Assembly: GCA_021201665.1 (NCBI GenBank)
Contig: JAJQEO010000074.1
Coordinates: forward strand, 1 to 63,602
Direction: 5' to 3'
Source of the DNA: Lachnospiraceae bacterium
GTDB taxonomy: Bacteria > Bacillota > Clostridia > Lachnospirales > Lachnospiraceae
Length of the DNA stretch: 63,602 nt
Below are positions 43,785 to 54,148 of the stretch, piece by piece; the first letter of the stretch is position 1; every line of letters starts with the position of its first letter. The position numbers and the translations under genes are program-made. The notes beneath the pieces are model-generated. The model did not search any database, was not told the origin of the DNA, and saw only the letters and a program-made list of their open reading frames with translations.

Positions 43785-45851
43785 TCACTCCACACCAAGG
43801 GCTTTAAACACTGCTTCCTGCGGAGAAGAATAGAAAATCAGGCTGAACGCGCCTACCAAATCCGACGGCACAGAACCTAAATCGCCAGCGGAAGTGATCG
43901 GCAGAAGCACCTTCTTTGCCCCACTGTCCAGGCATACCTGCAGCACGTTAGCCAGCTCATTCACTTTTATCAGCGTTCCACTGATACTGATTTCCCCAAG
44001 AACAGCCAAACTGCTCAAGGTTGGCTTACCCAAGGCAGCAGAACAGAGCGCTATCAATGACGCCAGAGCCAGATCTTTTGTCATGCCAATTCCCTGCAGA
44101 TCCTGATAATGGATGATATAATCTTTTGTCGTCGTACTGATCGAGCCAGAAATCGAATTCCCATTTGCTTTCAGATAGTTGAATGCGGTATTCGTTGCTT
44201 CCCTTGCGTCCCGATCAGAGCCAATGCCATTACGTTCAAATTTGCCATTGCCGGGCAGTACCTGTGTCTCAAGCCGATAAACACCCACCATACCCGTCTT
44301 GCACTGAGATACTGTATAAACATGTCCCGGCTTATTCATCCCTTCCGGAATCAACTTTCCGCCGCCATGTTCCGGCACGGTAACATACTTTTCTTCAAAC
44401 GTATCATTATCTATGTAGGAGAAATTGACATCATAAAACTCCATACCGCCGATTTTTTTCAACTGTTCCTTAACTCTGCGGCGCATCTCCATCGAAATAT
44501 CCAGAATCTCAGCAAGTTCCTCTTTCGTCACTTCCCCATCCGGATACACAAGCTTCACAAATCCAGAAACCATCTTCCGCACAGCAATCGTGTCACGCTG
44601 ATTCAGGTTGTTGCCAAATCGGAAATATTTATCCGCAGCATCCCCATAGTTTTCCTTCCTCATCTGACGCATGAACTCCGACAGATAATCCGTAATAAAT
44701 CCATAATCATCCGTAAAGTGCTCCGGACGGTACTTCGGAATTTCCCAGCCGGGTATGTAACAATGCATACGGTCAAGGAATGCCGTATCATAGGCCATCG
44801 CATCAGGGAACGGCTCAAACAGGTGCGATGTCTTCATCAGCACTTCCACACTCTGATTGATATTCCCGACAAACGCCATGGACGCAGAAGCTGCCTTTTC
44901 TTCCCGCCCCCTGGAGAACGAACCAGAAGCCATATAGTCCTTCATAATCTGAACACCGTCTTTATCCTTAAAAGTAATCCCAGCAACCTCATCAAAGGCC
45001 ACGCAGTCCCACATTCCTACAAGGCCGACCGTCTTCGTGGACATATTGTAAAACAGATTTGCGACCGTCGTCTGACCTCCGGAAACAAGAATACTGTTCG
45101 GTGAAATTTCTTTGTATATATGTGACTTACCAGTGCTTCGCGGTCCCAACTCGCAAAGGTTGAAGTTGTTTTCCACCAATGGAATCATACGAGCAAGAAG
45201 CAGCCATTTCACACGGTCACTCAGCTTATCCGGTTCCATCCCAGTAGATCGAAGGAGAACGTCAATCCACTCCTCTTTCGTAAATGCTTTCCTGCCATTC
45301 TTTAACTCATCCATATCAATATGGGGCATCTGAATCGGTGTCAGCTTCCTGATACGGATTGGAGACACATTCTTTTTATCTTCCTCAACAAACTCATAAT
45401 CTAACTGTAAAATACACCAGATACCGCCGCATAAGAGTCGGTCATATTTGGACGGATACTCTGGTTTGATTGGGATGTCTTTAATCCCTAAATTAGAAAA
45501 CTCTGCTTCATACCGGTCTTCTTTAAAATTTAAATGTACTGTAATTTTATCAATTACTGTATAGCTGCCACGTTCCCGTAGAATCGAAAGCACTTTCTGT
45601 GCTTCGTCCGGACGAACAAAATTGTCAGCAAGAATACGTTTGACATTATTCACGCCTTCTTCGATGATTTCTTCATCATCAGAGCTGCAATATTGACCCA
45701 GAAGGAATTCCAGTACATATACAGGAACATTTGCTCCTTCCTTAATCCGCTTCGTCAAATCCTTACGAACAATACGACCGTCAAAGTAATGCCTTAGTTT
45801 AGTCTTAATAACAGTTCGGTTATCATCTAGTTCTGAGAATTCATCGATCAT
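43785..45851 (-). CDS. brxL: BREX Lon-like protease/ATPase BrxL
   Basis: Core effector of type 1 BREX. The 688-residue protein has an N-terminal region, an AAA+ ATPase with Walker A GPRSTGKSH (236-244) and Walker B VGMWDCVAFDEVAG, and a C-terminal Lon-type domain (QGIGMTKDLALASLIAL and GTLIKVNELANVLQVCLDSGAKKVLLP blocks). BrxL in other species is a DNA-binding AAA+ ring needed for phage restriction. Translation starts after GGAGG. The gene follows the sacsin-like gene by 94 bases and precedes the LRR gene, with 14 bases of overlap to its longer frame. Confidence 0.95.
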   Translation of the reverse strand: MIDEFSELDDNRTVIKTKLRHYFDGRIVRKDLTKRIKEGANVPVYVLEFLLGQYCSSDDEEIIEEGVNNVKRILADNFVRPDEAQKVLSILRERGSYTVIDKITVHLNFKEDRYEAEFSNLGIKDIPIKPEYPSKYDRLLCGGIWCILQLDYEFVEEDKKNVSPIRIRKLTPIQMPHIDMDELKNGRKAFTKEEWIDVLLRSTGMEPDKLSDRVKWLLLARMIPLVENNFNLCELGPRSTGKSHIYKEISPNSILVSGGQTTVANLFYNMSTKTVGLVGMWDCVAFDEVAGITFKDKDGVQIMKDYMASGSFSRGREEKAASASMAFVGNINQSVEVLMKTSHLFEPFPDAMAYDTAFLDRMHCYIPGWEIPKYRPEHFTDDYGFITDYLSEFMRQMRKENYGDAADKYFRFGNNLNQRDTIAVRKMVSGFVKLVYPDGEVTKEELAEILDISMEMRRRVKEQLKKIGGMEFYDVNFSYIDNDTFEEKYVTVPEHGGGKLIPEGMNKPGHVYTVSQCKTGMVGVYRLETQVLPGNGKFERNGIGSDRDAREATNTAFNYLKANGNSISGSISTTTKDYIIHYQDLQGIGMTKDLALASLIALCSAALGKPTLSSLAVLGEISISGTLIKVNELANVLQVCLDSGAKKVLLPITSAGDLGSVPSDLVGAFSLIFYSSPQEAVFKALGVE

Positions 45852-45945
45852 TGTTATTCCTCCATTTAAGTATCCATATCTCGTAGTATAGATAGTAAAT
45901 TAATATCAATTACTTTTCATCCAAAAATATTATCGACACAATATT

Positions 45946-48300
45946 TCATTTCATAATTAGTTTTATCGTTGCAATTAACGGTTTAACGATCGATACCTTA
46001 TCATCTTTAATTATTAAAATATTACCTCCAGTATAAAAATCTGCAATTGAGTTGATTTGATCAACTAAAATCAATATTCTTCCGCTTATATTAACAGTAT
46101 TAACCTCTAATAGATCATTCAAAAAATTCTTCTGTTCCGAGTTAAAACGATCTTTTGAAAGACACTTAAGCACTCGTTCATCAATAAGCGATTCTTCTTG
46201 CTCGGATGGAGATTCTTTTTCCACAGCATAGTTATTACAATACCATTCCCATTCCTTTACTTTTCTTTCCATTTGAAGTGAATTAAACGGATTTTCTAAA
46301 TATGCGTATTCTGCATCGTTAGTTTCAGCAGTTATCAAAAATACTAAATACTCATTTTCTAATCTCTGAGCAGCTTCATATTCCGCTTCACTGATAATAA
46401 AAGAATCACCCATAATAGGAATTTGTTTCACTGCAATATATCTTTTTCCTCCATCCGGAGTAACACTGAGTACATCATATGCTGATTCTTTTTTACTAAC
46501 ATCTTTTGCAGAGTTTCCTAGTAATGTTTCCGAAGCAATACAGTTTTGAATAGGTTTCTTCCATTTATTAATCGCCAATTTAGTTCTACTATCAATGTTC
46601 ACTCGCGCAGTCGAATCTGATTTTGAGCCTAAATTCTCTTTCCTCTTCTCTGAAAAATTTTTTGTATTATCATAATGAATCGGTTGAAGTTGTCTCACCT
46701 TACTACTATTTTTATTCTTTTTACTGTCACCAACAGACTTAAAAACCGGAAAAGCTGAAACCAATGATTTAATCTCTTGAGATGATAGAATTGAAGAAAC
46801 ACATCTCTTGAAATTCTGATCTAATTCAGCATCTTCTGAGATTTCTTTTAAGATAAGGAAATCATCATTAACAGGAACATAAACGGATGATATTTCATCA
46901 TGTTCAAAGCTACATTCTCTTACACTATAAGCAAAAATCTTAGAAAAAGTATCTATTTTTAACAATTTACAGTTTTCATATACTCTTATTAGATCCAATA
47001 ATTCTGAATAAGAATACGCCAATGCACCCATTGCCTTTAAGATTTTTAATATATCTGGCACATATTTTATTATATCGGATGATACTGTAACAGCAGATAC
47101 CGATGGTATCTCACATAATTCCACTCTTTCAGAATCCTTCATCCAGTCAGGGAAGGATTTCACATCTAAGGGTTTAATAAAGTTGTTGTTGCCAGTTTTT
47201 ATCCAAGAGCGATCAGACATTTTGTTTAAAATACTCTGTCTAAACTCAGCGGAAAAATCGTTTAAATAAGAAAAGGTATAAATCAAATCAATTATCCCCA
47301 TCATATTATTTCGCCGACTCACATACAATTTTTCCACAAAATCAGAAAACAGGCTTTCCGCCCTATGGATTAATCTGTTAGTCGTTTCATCCTTAATAAT
47401 ATGTTTTCGAGACGGATCAGTTGAAAAATCTGCATTTATTTTAAACATGAAACCCGTAGAATCTGTTGTTGGTAAATAACAGTGAAAAACTCCTTCACGA
47501 GCATCACATGCAGTGATGGAATTCTTTTCATATTTAAATGCAAAAGATACCACTGTATCAGTCAAAATATACCACTGCTTTTTTGAATTTACAGTCTCAA
47601 TTATGTATTCAGAAGAATTCACTGGTTTTCTCTTAACTAAACTACTTTTTGTAATTCCGAATAGATTAATATCAATTCTCTCGATACATTTCAAAAACAA
47701 CAACCAGTCATCCGTAAAGCCTTCTAATTCCGATTCAAATTTATTTGTGTTTGCATTTCTAAATATAAAAAAAGTAGTAAAACCCTCACTTTTGATATTT
47801 TCAATTTTATAAATAGTTCTATCATCAAGTATATTTTTATCGTACAAAAAAGGAATTCTTACCGTTGGAACTTTGTCCTTTGGTAATCCAAGTTGTTCCG
47901 CACACAAATCCTTCGAGAATGTAAAAAAGGTATCGGCAGAGTAAATAATTATTTCGTTTGAAATAGCTGTTGTACTTTTAAATCCGATACCTCTATAACC
48001 TATTTTATCCCCTCGTTGTTTCACGCTTGCTCCTGAGCGACAAATTGACAATATATCATTTTCATCAAATGGTCTTCCATCATTTGCGACAATTAAATCC
48101 TTTCCCGAATCAAATACAATAATACGGTTAGCATTCGCATCATCCGCGTTTTGAATAAGTTCAATAAATGTGCGACCATCATAACTCTCGGCCATATATC
48201 TTTCCATGGCAGCCAAGTCTTCCACCATTCTGGTGGATGCTTTGGATTCTTGAATAAATTCAGCTGATATTTTATTAATTACTTGCTTCATAAGATTCAT
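45946..48300 (-). CDS. Sacsin/HSP90-type GHKL ATPase protein inside BREX
   Basis: A 784-residue protein with a complete N-terminal GHKL ATPase: N-box ELIQNADDA (47-55), G1 NDGRPF (73-78) and G2 GYRGIGFKS (101-109), in the form shared by sacsin-type proteins. A long middle region is unassigned. Near residues 620-700 is a DUF3883-like segment (SAYDVLSV, RYIAVKQIP), a nuclease-like fold in other proteins, but the usual Glu before Val-Lys is Ala here, so catalysis is doubtful. The gene is AT-rich compared with the BREX core and starts 26 bases inside the upstream unknown gene. It sits between pglZ and brxL. Confidence 0.8.
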   Translation of the reverse strand: MNLMKQVINKISAEFIQESKASTRMVEDLAAMERYMAESYDGRTFIELIQNADDANANRIIVFDSGKDLIVANDGRPFDENDILSICRSGASVKQRGDKIGYRGIGFKSTTAISNEIIIYSADTFFTFSKDLCAEQLGLPKDKVPTVRIPFLYDKNILDDRTIYKIENIKSEGFTTFFIFRNANTNKFESELEGFTDDWLLFLKCIERIDINLFGITKSSLVKRKPVNSSEYIIETVNSKKQWYILTDTVVSFAFKYEKNSITACDAREGVFHCYLPTTDSTGFMFKINADFSTDPSRKHIIKDETTNRLIHRAESLFSDFVEKLYVSRRNNMMGIIDLIYTFSYLNDFSAEFRQSILNKMSDRSWIKTGNNNFIKPLDVKSFPDWMKDSERVELCEIPSVSAVTVSSDIIKYVPDILKILKAMGALAYSYSELLDLIRVYENCKLLKIDTFSKIFAYSVRECSFEHDEISSVYVPVNDDFLILKEISEDAELDQNFKRCVSSILSSQEIKSLVSAFPVFKSVGDSKKNKNSSKVRQLQPIHYDNTKNFSEKRKENLGSKSDSTARVNIDSRTKLAINKWKKPIQNCIASETLLGNSAKDVSKKESAYDVLSVTPDGGKRYIAVKQIPIMGDSFIISEAEYEAAQRLENEYLVFLITAETNDAEYAYLENPFNSLQMERKVKEWEWYCNNYAVEKESPSEQEESLIDERVLKCLSKDRFNSEQKNFLNDLLEVNTVNISGRILILVDQINSIADFYTGGNILIIKDDKVSIVKPLIATIKLIMK

Positions 48301-50578
48301 CGCTTTCTTTATAATAATCTAATAATTCCGGTGCTCTACCATAAACATTAATAAGTAAATTAAAGAATTCATTAAAATCCGTTTTAGAAGCAATTTTCCC
48401 TATTTTTTTTAACCAAAAAATAGCATCCCTTAAAAGTGTACTCTCTAACCAGGCTCGAAATAGTGCTTTATTGTTTTTATAAATCTGAAGGCAAGCCTCC
48501 TCTGAAGCGCAAAATGCAGCTTGTGACATCCACATGGAAAAAGTAATGTGTTTCAACTTATCCCTTACCTCATATAACATATTTATAATTTGTACAATAA
48601 CATCTATTCTATCTTTTTTTGAAAGGATATCGAATGACTCGCGTATTTCAGACGAAATACGATTAAAATTCTGAGCCCCTCCATATCCACGAGGTTTTGG
48701 GAAGGTGATAAATATCTTAACATCAGCAAGTAATTCTGTAATATATGCTTCTTCTTTCACCTCTGACGCTTCAATTTTGCAAAGCGCAGCCTTAATCTCT
48801 TTTGCCGAACTATCTGTTAAATGGGGCATCACTCTATGGCTCAAATAAATGCATGACTCCACAATTTCAGAATAATTTTGCTCCTTCTGAGACATACCTC
48901 TAGTCATCCCGTATTCGGTTTCTCTAATGAGAGAAAGTACTGTTACTTTCAATTCATGTTCCCAACTGTATCCGATCCATTTTCCATTAACTTCCATATT
49001 TGCAAAATTTGGATACTTCTCCGTTTCAATCAATAAATCTATTAGTTCAACCGCACGATTATAGTTTTGATGTAATATGCATTGGAAGATCATATCTTTT
49101 TTTATGTCATATATTCTCCAAAACTTTTTACATATAATTGCTGCTATCTTTTCATTCATAGCTAATTCATATGTAAACATACCATTCATGCCATAAGCAT
49201 CATGATATAATTCCTTAAATTTATCTGAATTCTTATTAACTTCCTCAATTTTCGAATCACTTGTTACGAACTCCATGAATCTATCTACAGGTGTTTTCTT
49301 TATGGTTTCTTCTTGAAATCCATATGAATTTAATAATTCAGCACTTCCATAACACTTATTTAAAAAAGACTTTACTTTCTCATAGTATTCTTCATGGCAT
49401 ATTGTTCCTATAGTCATCGCAGAAACCTTTGCTAATGTTTCAGCAAATCCATCAACATTGTTGTTGTCTATAATTTTGTAACTTCTTCCTAAGCTATCAA
49501 GGCAGTCAAATCCTGGCTTGTAAAAATATGCTTCTATGAAATCCTTCAATTGATTCCAAAGCCAAAAGAAAGCACTCTCTTCCTGCATTCCTGATATATG
49601 TTTTGATAAATATACTGTCATTTTATCCCATGTTTGCTCTTTTATCCATGTCCTAAATATTTCTTTAAAATAAGGATAACAGTATGCTCCATCAAAATAT
49701 TTGCTAAGAAGTTTATCTGACATCATAATAATTTTTGAGAGCCATATCTCTGTTTCATCAGTATAGTATTCCGGTCTTCCTGAGAACAAAGCTACATATG
49801 GAGCTAAATCAGCTGAGTCAAGCTTATCGGTTAAATTCTCCCATAATGTAATAATTTCATGAGTTTCCAATTGTTCTTTATTTTTACATATAAATTCTAA
49901 AAACTCTGTATCAAAATCCCATTCAGCACATTCTTTAAGTAGATTAATTAAATCATTATGATTGATTGAAATAGGATCTTGTATTAAGATTCTAACCACA
50001 TTTCCATATGACTGTAGCATATCACTTTCAAAGCATTCAAAATTTCCATAGAATTCCAAAATGTTATCTTTGTAATCTAAATCATTACTTATCAGATTTC
50101 TCAAGCTTGTGAATATTCTTAAAAGTCCCTTTCTAATTTCAGCGGTACCAGAATCCACTCCACCAAATTTTTCTGCAAAGTAAGTAAACACAACAATAGC
50201 ATTATCATTATTTCCAAGTTTTATAAATCCTTCAATTAGATAGCTTAAATGGCTGTACAATGTTTCTCCATCGTATCCATAGAGGAACATAAGACGTACA
50301 CGTTCAGGCTCCATCGTAATAAAAATAGTAGAATCTTCCATTGACAAATTATCAATTATTTTATTAAACACCTGTGCAATATAAAATTTGGAGTTTTTTA
50401 AATCATCCGATACATTTAAATTAATTAAATACTGCCACATATCACTGGCTTTTTCTGCATCCAACATATATGCTGATGATAAAATTTCACCAAGCTCTTT
50501 CAGTTTTTTAGATGCTTTAGGCTTATGATCTTTTATAGCATCAAAACGCTTATCAATCTCATCCCATGTATTAATCAT
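48275..50578 (-). CDS. Unrecognised large helical protein inside BREX
   Basis: A 767-residue, entirely helical-looking protein with no motif I know. It has many aromatic and acidic residues and repeated helix pairs that could form an alpha-solenoid (for example ILSSAYMLDAEKASDMWQYL, VYGRAPELLDYYKESDESYE in shortened form). Base composition is strikingly AT-rich relative to pglZ and pglX. Its 3' end overlaps the GHKL ATPase gene by 26 bases, so the two are a pair. AGGAG lies 8 bases before the ATG. A two-gene ATPase plus scaffold unit is a common layout for nested defence systems. Confidence 0.75.
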   Translation of the reverse strand: MINTWDEIDKRFDAIKDHKPKASKKLKELGEILSSAYMLDAEKASDMWQYLINLNVSDDLKNSKFYIAQVFNKIIDNLSMEDSTIFITMEPERVRLMFLYGYDGETLYSHLSYLIEGFIKLGNNDNAIVVFTYFAEKFGGVDSGTAEIRKGLLRIFTSLRNLISNDLDYKDNILEFYGNFECFESDMLQSYGNVVRILIQDPISINHNDLINLLKECAEWDFDTEFLEFICKNKEQLETHEIITLWENLTDKLDSADLAPYVALFSGRPEYYTDETEIWLSKIIMMSDKLLSKYFDGAYCYPYFKEIFRTWIKEQTWDKMTVYLSKHISGMQEESAFFWLWNQLKDFIEAYFYKPGFDCLDSLGRSYKIIDNNNVDGFAETLAKVSAMTIGTICHEEYYEKVKSFLNKCYGSAELLNSYGFQEETIKKTPVDRFMEFVTSDSKIEEVNKNSDKFKELYHDAYGMNGMFTYELAMNEKIAAIICKKFWRIYDIKKDMIFQCILHQNYNRAVELIDLLIETEKYPNFANMEVNGKWIGYSWEHELKVTVLSLIRETEYGMTRGMSQKEQNYSEIVESCIYLSHRVMPHLTDSSAKEIKAALCKIEASEVKEEAYITELLADVKIFITFPKPRGYGGAQNFNRISSEIRESFDILSKKDRIDVIVQIINMLYEVRDKLKHITFSMWMSQAAFCASEEACLQIYKNNKALFRAWLESTLLRDAIFWLKKIGKIASKTDFNEFFNLLINVYGRAPELLDYYKESDESYEASN

Positions 50579-50641
50579 AATATTTACTCCTAGACAGGGT
50601 CATATATTTGTTCACTTTTCAAATTCCACAACAGTATACTT

Positions 50642-53161
50642 CTAAAACCCAAAATCTTCCCCAAATGCCAAATCTACAATAACCGGATGCCTCCATGCTT
50701 CCAAACCGGTTGATTCATCGCAGGCCACCAGATAATACTGCCTGTTGCGATCATATTTCTGGTTCTTAAAGGTGAAACGCAGCCTGGTCATTCGTTTCGC
50801 AGCATCTGTCTCCCGACTGTCAGCGACGAGAGTATTCTCGTTGGAAATCCGCTCTCCATCCTCCGAAATAAAGTACAGCCGATATATTGTTCCCTTTACC
50901 GTGTCTGTCACCGCATCAGATTGAATGAAATCCATGGAGACAATCAAATTCGTGATTTTCTGCACGATGGAGACTAAAGCAATCTGCGCCGGTCTGGTTT
51001 CCATATGTCCGCGCTCCATCTTAATGTCGATCACCGGAACGAGCATCTCCTGAGGAGAAGATCCCCCGTGGACGTAATTGGCTCCGCCTCCTGCCACTTT
51101 GAACACGTTACTTCCAACAGGGAAGGAGACTATTTTATCATCATCATTTCCAAGAATCTGCCCCATGCTCATATTCTGAACGCCATCACCGGGAACCAGC
51201 TCTTTAGCCACCACAAACCGACGGTTCACAAAGGCCTTTTTACTACCCACATCAATTTTATCGCTTTCCGTCAGCTTGTCACGTTTGTAAATAAAGCCAT
51301 GATCAGCGGTAACAAGGAACCGATGAGTATTTGCGCTACTGGAGATACGCCGGATCAAATCCATGATCTCCTGAATGGCTTCCTCACAGGCTACGAAAAC
51401 TTCATCCTCTGTGTTTGGCTTGTCTCCGCGAGCATCGATCTGGTTATGGTACACATAAACCACCTGCTTACCAGTGAAAACATTCCGCAATGTTGTCTTG
51501 TTCGCTGCTTTTATATCGTCAAACTGAACGCAGGCACAGTCAGAACAATAACTCTGCAATACCGTCTGCCGTCCGGACAGAGAATCGCATAAAGTATCAT
51601 CTGCCAACACCTTGTAATCGTCCGTCATGGTCAATGTGCGCTGGGGAAGCAATGCCGCCATACAGAGCCGAGTATAGGAGGGAAGGACACTGAGCATTGC
51701 ATCCAGCTTCACAGTGCTTTTCGGATCATCCTTCATCCGCAGGAACAGTTCCTGTCCCACTTCATAACGCATGGCGTCAGAGATGATGACGACGGTGCGT
51801 TCCTTGCTCATAGCCGATCTTACGAAACGATTGAAGAAGTTCCGCTGCAAGGGTAATTCTGCGAAGCTATCTGGTTCCTGTATTCCTTGATTCCAGCAGG
51901 GCAGCAATATGGAGAGATATTCGTTGGTGTAGATATTCTCCACCAGCATCCGCAGCTCCTCAAAATCCGCTGTATCGTCCATCCGGTCATAGTGGTAATA
52001 GAAGTGCCGGTACTCCTGATCGAGAAAGCAGTCCTTCTCCCGATAGGTCTTTATGATATTTGCAAATCCATCCGGACCGTGATAATTGCTGGCGCAGACA
52101 AGTCGATAGGCGCTCTCTAGCATGAGATAGCAGTCCTCATTCTGCGTTCCAAAGTGCAGCTTCATCCGGCTTTCGCAGATCTGCGGAATGGTCTGTCCAT
52201 TCAGAGCCGCGCCGGTATCCTCCGCGACCAACCGCTCAACCAGCCAATGCGAGAGGATTTCATCCACCACCCGGAAGGTATCGCACCCCATCAAATCCTC
52301 CGGCTGCATCCCGGCAAAAGTCGCGCGCACATTCAAACCCGCAGCAATATGGTCAGAGAGCGCATCATATTTCTTCCGATATAGCACACTGTTCATCAGA
52401 CTGTCCAGGAACGCAATAATATTGCCAGGCTTGAGGGATACGAAAGTATTCCACGCTTTTGGTAGCGCAGCCTGCACATATTTGTCCGTGTAGGTCACGA
52501 ACATGGTCACAAGCAATTTCTCCAGCGAGGAGTCAGCGTCTGTGTAGCCAAATTGTTGCTCACAGAGTTTCCAGAACGCTACTGTCAGACCGTACTTACC
52601 CATTTCCGCCAGATAAGTGTTTTCCTCCAAGTCTCCATCGGTGAGTATCACCCGGAGAGCCTCCTCAAAAGAGCAAATGCGCGTCCGGCAGATAGCACAA
52701 ATCAGCCCTGTCAGGATAGTTTCCTCATTGAAGCGTTCGATCTCCAGGTCATAAAACCGCTTCGTCCGCTCTTTGCTGCCAAAGAACTTGACGTATTTTT
52801 CAATCACCGGCTTGTACTTCTCGGAAATGCCCAAGTCCACGCACAGCAAAGAAGCCCTGTCCGCATAGAAACGGCGAGAGTATAACAGCGTGTCTTCCAG
52901 ATGGTTGTCACGCACATCCGGTTTAGGGAAAGGAGCATAGATCAGATAATTGGTGGTGGTGTCCTCACGCTCCAACAGATACTTCGTGTAAAACTGGTTG
53001 TCCGGGCGCAGAAAATACAACTTTGCGTTATCCAACACTACTTCCTGAATTTCCTCCGCAAAGTCGGCGTTATCGTCATACCAGAAGACCAGCTTTCGTG
53101 TATCGCCGGTGAACTCAGCATTGAGGCGATCTATAATTTGTTGTATGTTCAGTTCGGCCAT
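50642..53161 (-). CDS. pglZ: BREX phosphatase-like protein PglZ
   Basis: 839 residues, alkaline-phosphatase superfamily. Metal-binding and nucleophile segments are visible at VVIISDAMRYEVGQEL (461-469 core) and LVTADHGFIY (618-623 core), with HGG near KVAGGGANYVHGGSSPQE. PglZ is required for BREX function and may act on nucleotides or proteins. It follows the DUF2971 gene by 12 bases, with GAGAGG before the ATG. Confidence 0.95.
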   Translation of the reverse strand: MAELNIQQIIDRLNAEFTGDTRKLVFWYDDNADFAEEIQEVVLDNAKLYFLRPDNQFYTKYLLEREDTTTNYLIYAPFPKPDVRDNHLEDTLLYSRRFYADRASLLCVDLGISEKYKPVIEKYVKFFGSKERTKRFYDLEIERFNEETILTGLICAICRTRICSFEEALRVILTDGDLEENTYLAEMGKYGLTVAFWKLCEQQFGYTDADSSLEKLLVTMFVTYTDKYVQAALPKAWNTFVSLKPGNIIAFLDSLMNSVLYRKKYDALSDHIAAGLNVRATFAGMQPEDLMGCDTFRVVDEILSHWLVERLVAEDTGAALNGQTIPQICESRMKLHFGTQNEDCYLMLESAYRLVCASNYHGPDGFANIIKTYREKDCFLDQEYRHFYYHYDRMDDTADFEELRMLVENIYTNEYLSILLPCWNQGIQEPDSFAELPLQRNFFNRFVRSAMSKERTVVIISDAMRYEVGQELFLRMKDDPKSTVKLDAMLSVLPSYTRLCMAALLPQRTLTMTDDYKVLADDTLCDSLSGRQTVLQSYCSDCACVQFDDIKAANKTTLRNVFTGKQVVYVYHNQIDARGDKPNTEDEVFVACEEAIQEIMDLIRRISSSANTHRFLVTADHGFIYKRDKLTESDKIDVGSKKAFVNRRFVVAKELVPGDGVQNMSMGQILGNDDDKIVSFPVGSNVFKVAGGGANYVHGGSSPQEMLVPVIDIKMERGHMETRPAQIALVSIVQKITNLIVSMDFIQSDAVTDTVKGTIYRLYFISEDGERISNENTLVADSRETDAAKRMTRLRFTFKNQKYDRNRQYYLVACDESTGLEAWRHPVIVDLAFGEDFGF

Positions 53162-53173
53162 CCCACATACCTC

Positions 53174-54124
53174 TCAAATAAATTCAATGTTTCCACTGGA
53201 AATAAGGGATTTCAATTCCTCTATGAATCCATCTTTATTCTCCAATTTTGGACTAAGTCTAATTTTCAAAACATCAAAAGCATTTTCTGTAATAGGGATA
53301 GCAATTTTAGGAAAGAAAAAATCTTGAAAAATCATATTGTCATGCATTTCACATCCATTTTTCATATTCGTGTATTGCTGAATCCCTACCTTCAATCTGA
53401 CTTCCTTTTCTTTCGTCCAGTCTTTATCATAATCGGGTTTTCCGGGTCTTCGACAAATGCCATGGGTCGATTTGACTATACCACCAATTTCCGGAGTTAA
53501 CGTCATTCCATTCAATTCTGTCTTTCCAATATGCATTACTGCGTCTCCAGCAATATATTTTTTTAGTTGATCGTCGTATATCACTTGATAAAAACCAAAT
53601 GCGTTAATATAAAATGGGTTAACAATTCTTCCCTTCTTATATTCAGAAGTTTTGAAATCAATCGCTTCCTGATTATTTCTCAATATACAGAAAACAGTAT
53701 CATTACACTTTTGGTTAGCAGTATTCATAAAAACTGCTTGTCTGCGAAACCACTCCGGTTTAATAGCTATTAAAACCCCATTTGTACCATTCCCATATTC
53801 CTCCCAGTTTTCTTCAGGAATTTCCTTATCATACGAGGAACAACAAATGTAATACGTTTTTTCATATTCCTGGACGTCTATTCTTTCAGCTTCTTCGCAG
53901 TCATTGACGAGCTTTAAGTTGGACAGCCAAAATTCTCTATTTACAAGAATACTCTTTAGCGCCTCAGAAGTTGTGCAATGGTAAAGCCACTCATACGTAG
54001 CAGCCTGACGTTTGCTATCGTCGATAAAACGAATATTTTCCGTCATATTGCTTGCGGAAACGGATGTCCCAACTAATTGCTGGCAGAAAGTCGTTATACT
54101 GGTTTTATGTTCATCCACTGTCAT
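53174..54124 (-). CDS. DUF2971-type protein between pglX and pglZ
   Basis: About 316 residues. LYHCTTSEALKSILVNREFWLS followed by KLVNDCEEAERI, then YICCSSYDKEIPEENWEEYGNGTNGVLIAIKPEWF (adjoining blocks) and KEKEVRLKVGI are the DUF2971 pattern. The function is unknown. The ATG at 54124 is 11 bases after AGGGGA. It is placed exactly between two core BREX genes with very short gaps (24 and 12 bases), so it is transcribed with them. This slot often carries accessory genes in BREX loci. Confidence 0.75.
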   Translation of the reverse strand: MTVDEHKTSITTFCQQLVGTSVSASNMTENIRFIDDSKRQAATYEWLYHCTTSEALKSILVNREFWLSNLKLVNDCEEAERIDVQEYEKTYYICCSSYDKEIPEENWEEYGNGTNGVLIAIKPEWFRRQAVFMNTANQKCNDTVFCILRNNQEAIDFKTSEYKKGRIVNPFYINAFGFYQVIYDDQLKKYIAGDAVMHIGKTELNGMTLTPEIGGIVKSTHGICRRPGKPDYDKDWTKEKEVRLKVGIQQYTNMKNGCEMHDNMIFQDFFFPKIAIPITENAFDVLKIRLSPKLENKDGFIEELKSLISSGNIEFI

Positions 54125-54148
54125 AAAGTTCAAGTTCCCCTCATACTC

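Noticed and set aside
44109..45104. 331-codon frame antisense to brxL
   Set aside because: Shadow of brxL with no recognisable domain.
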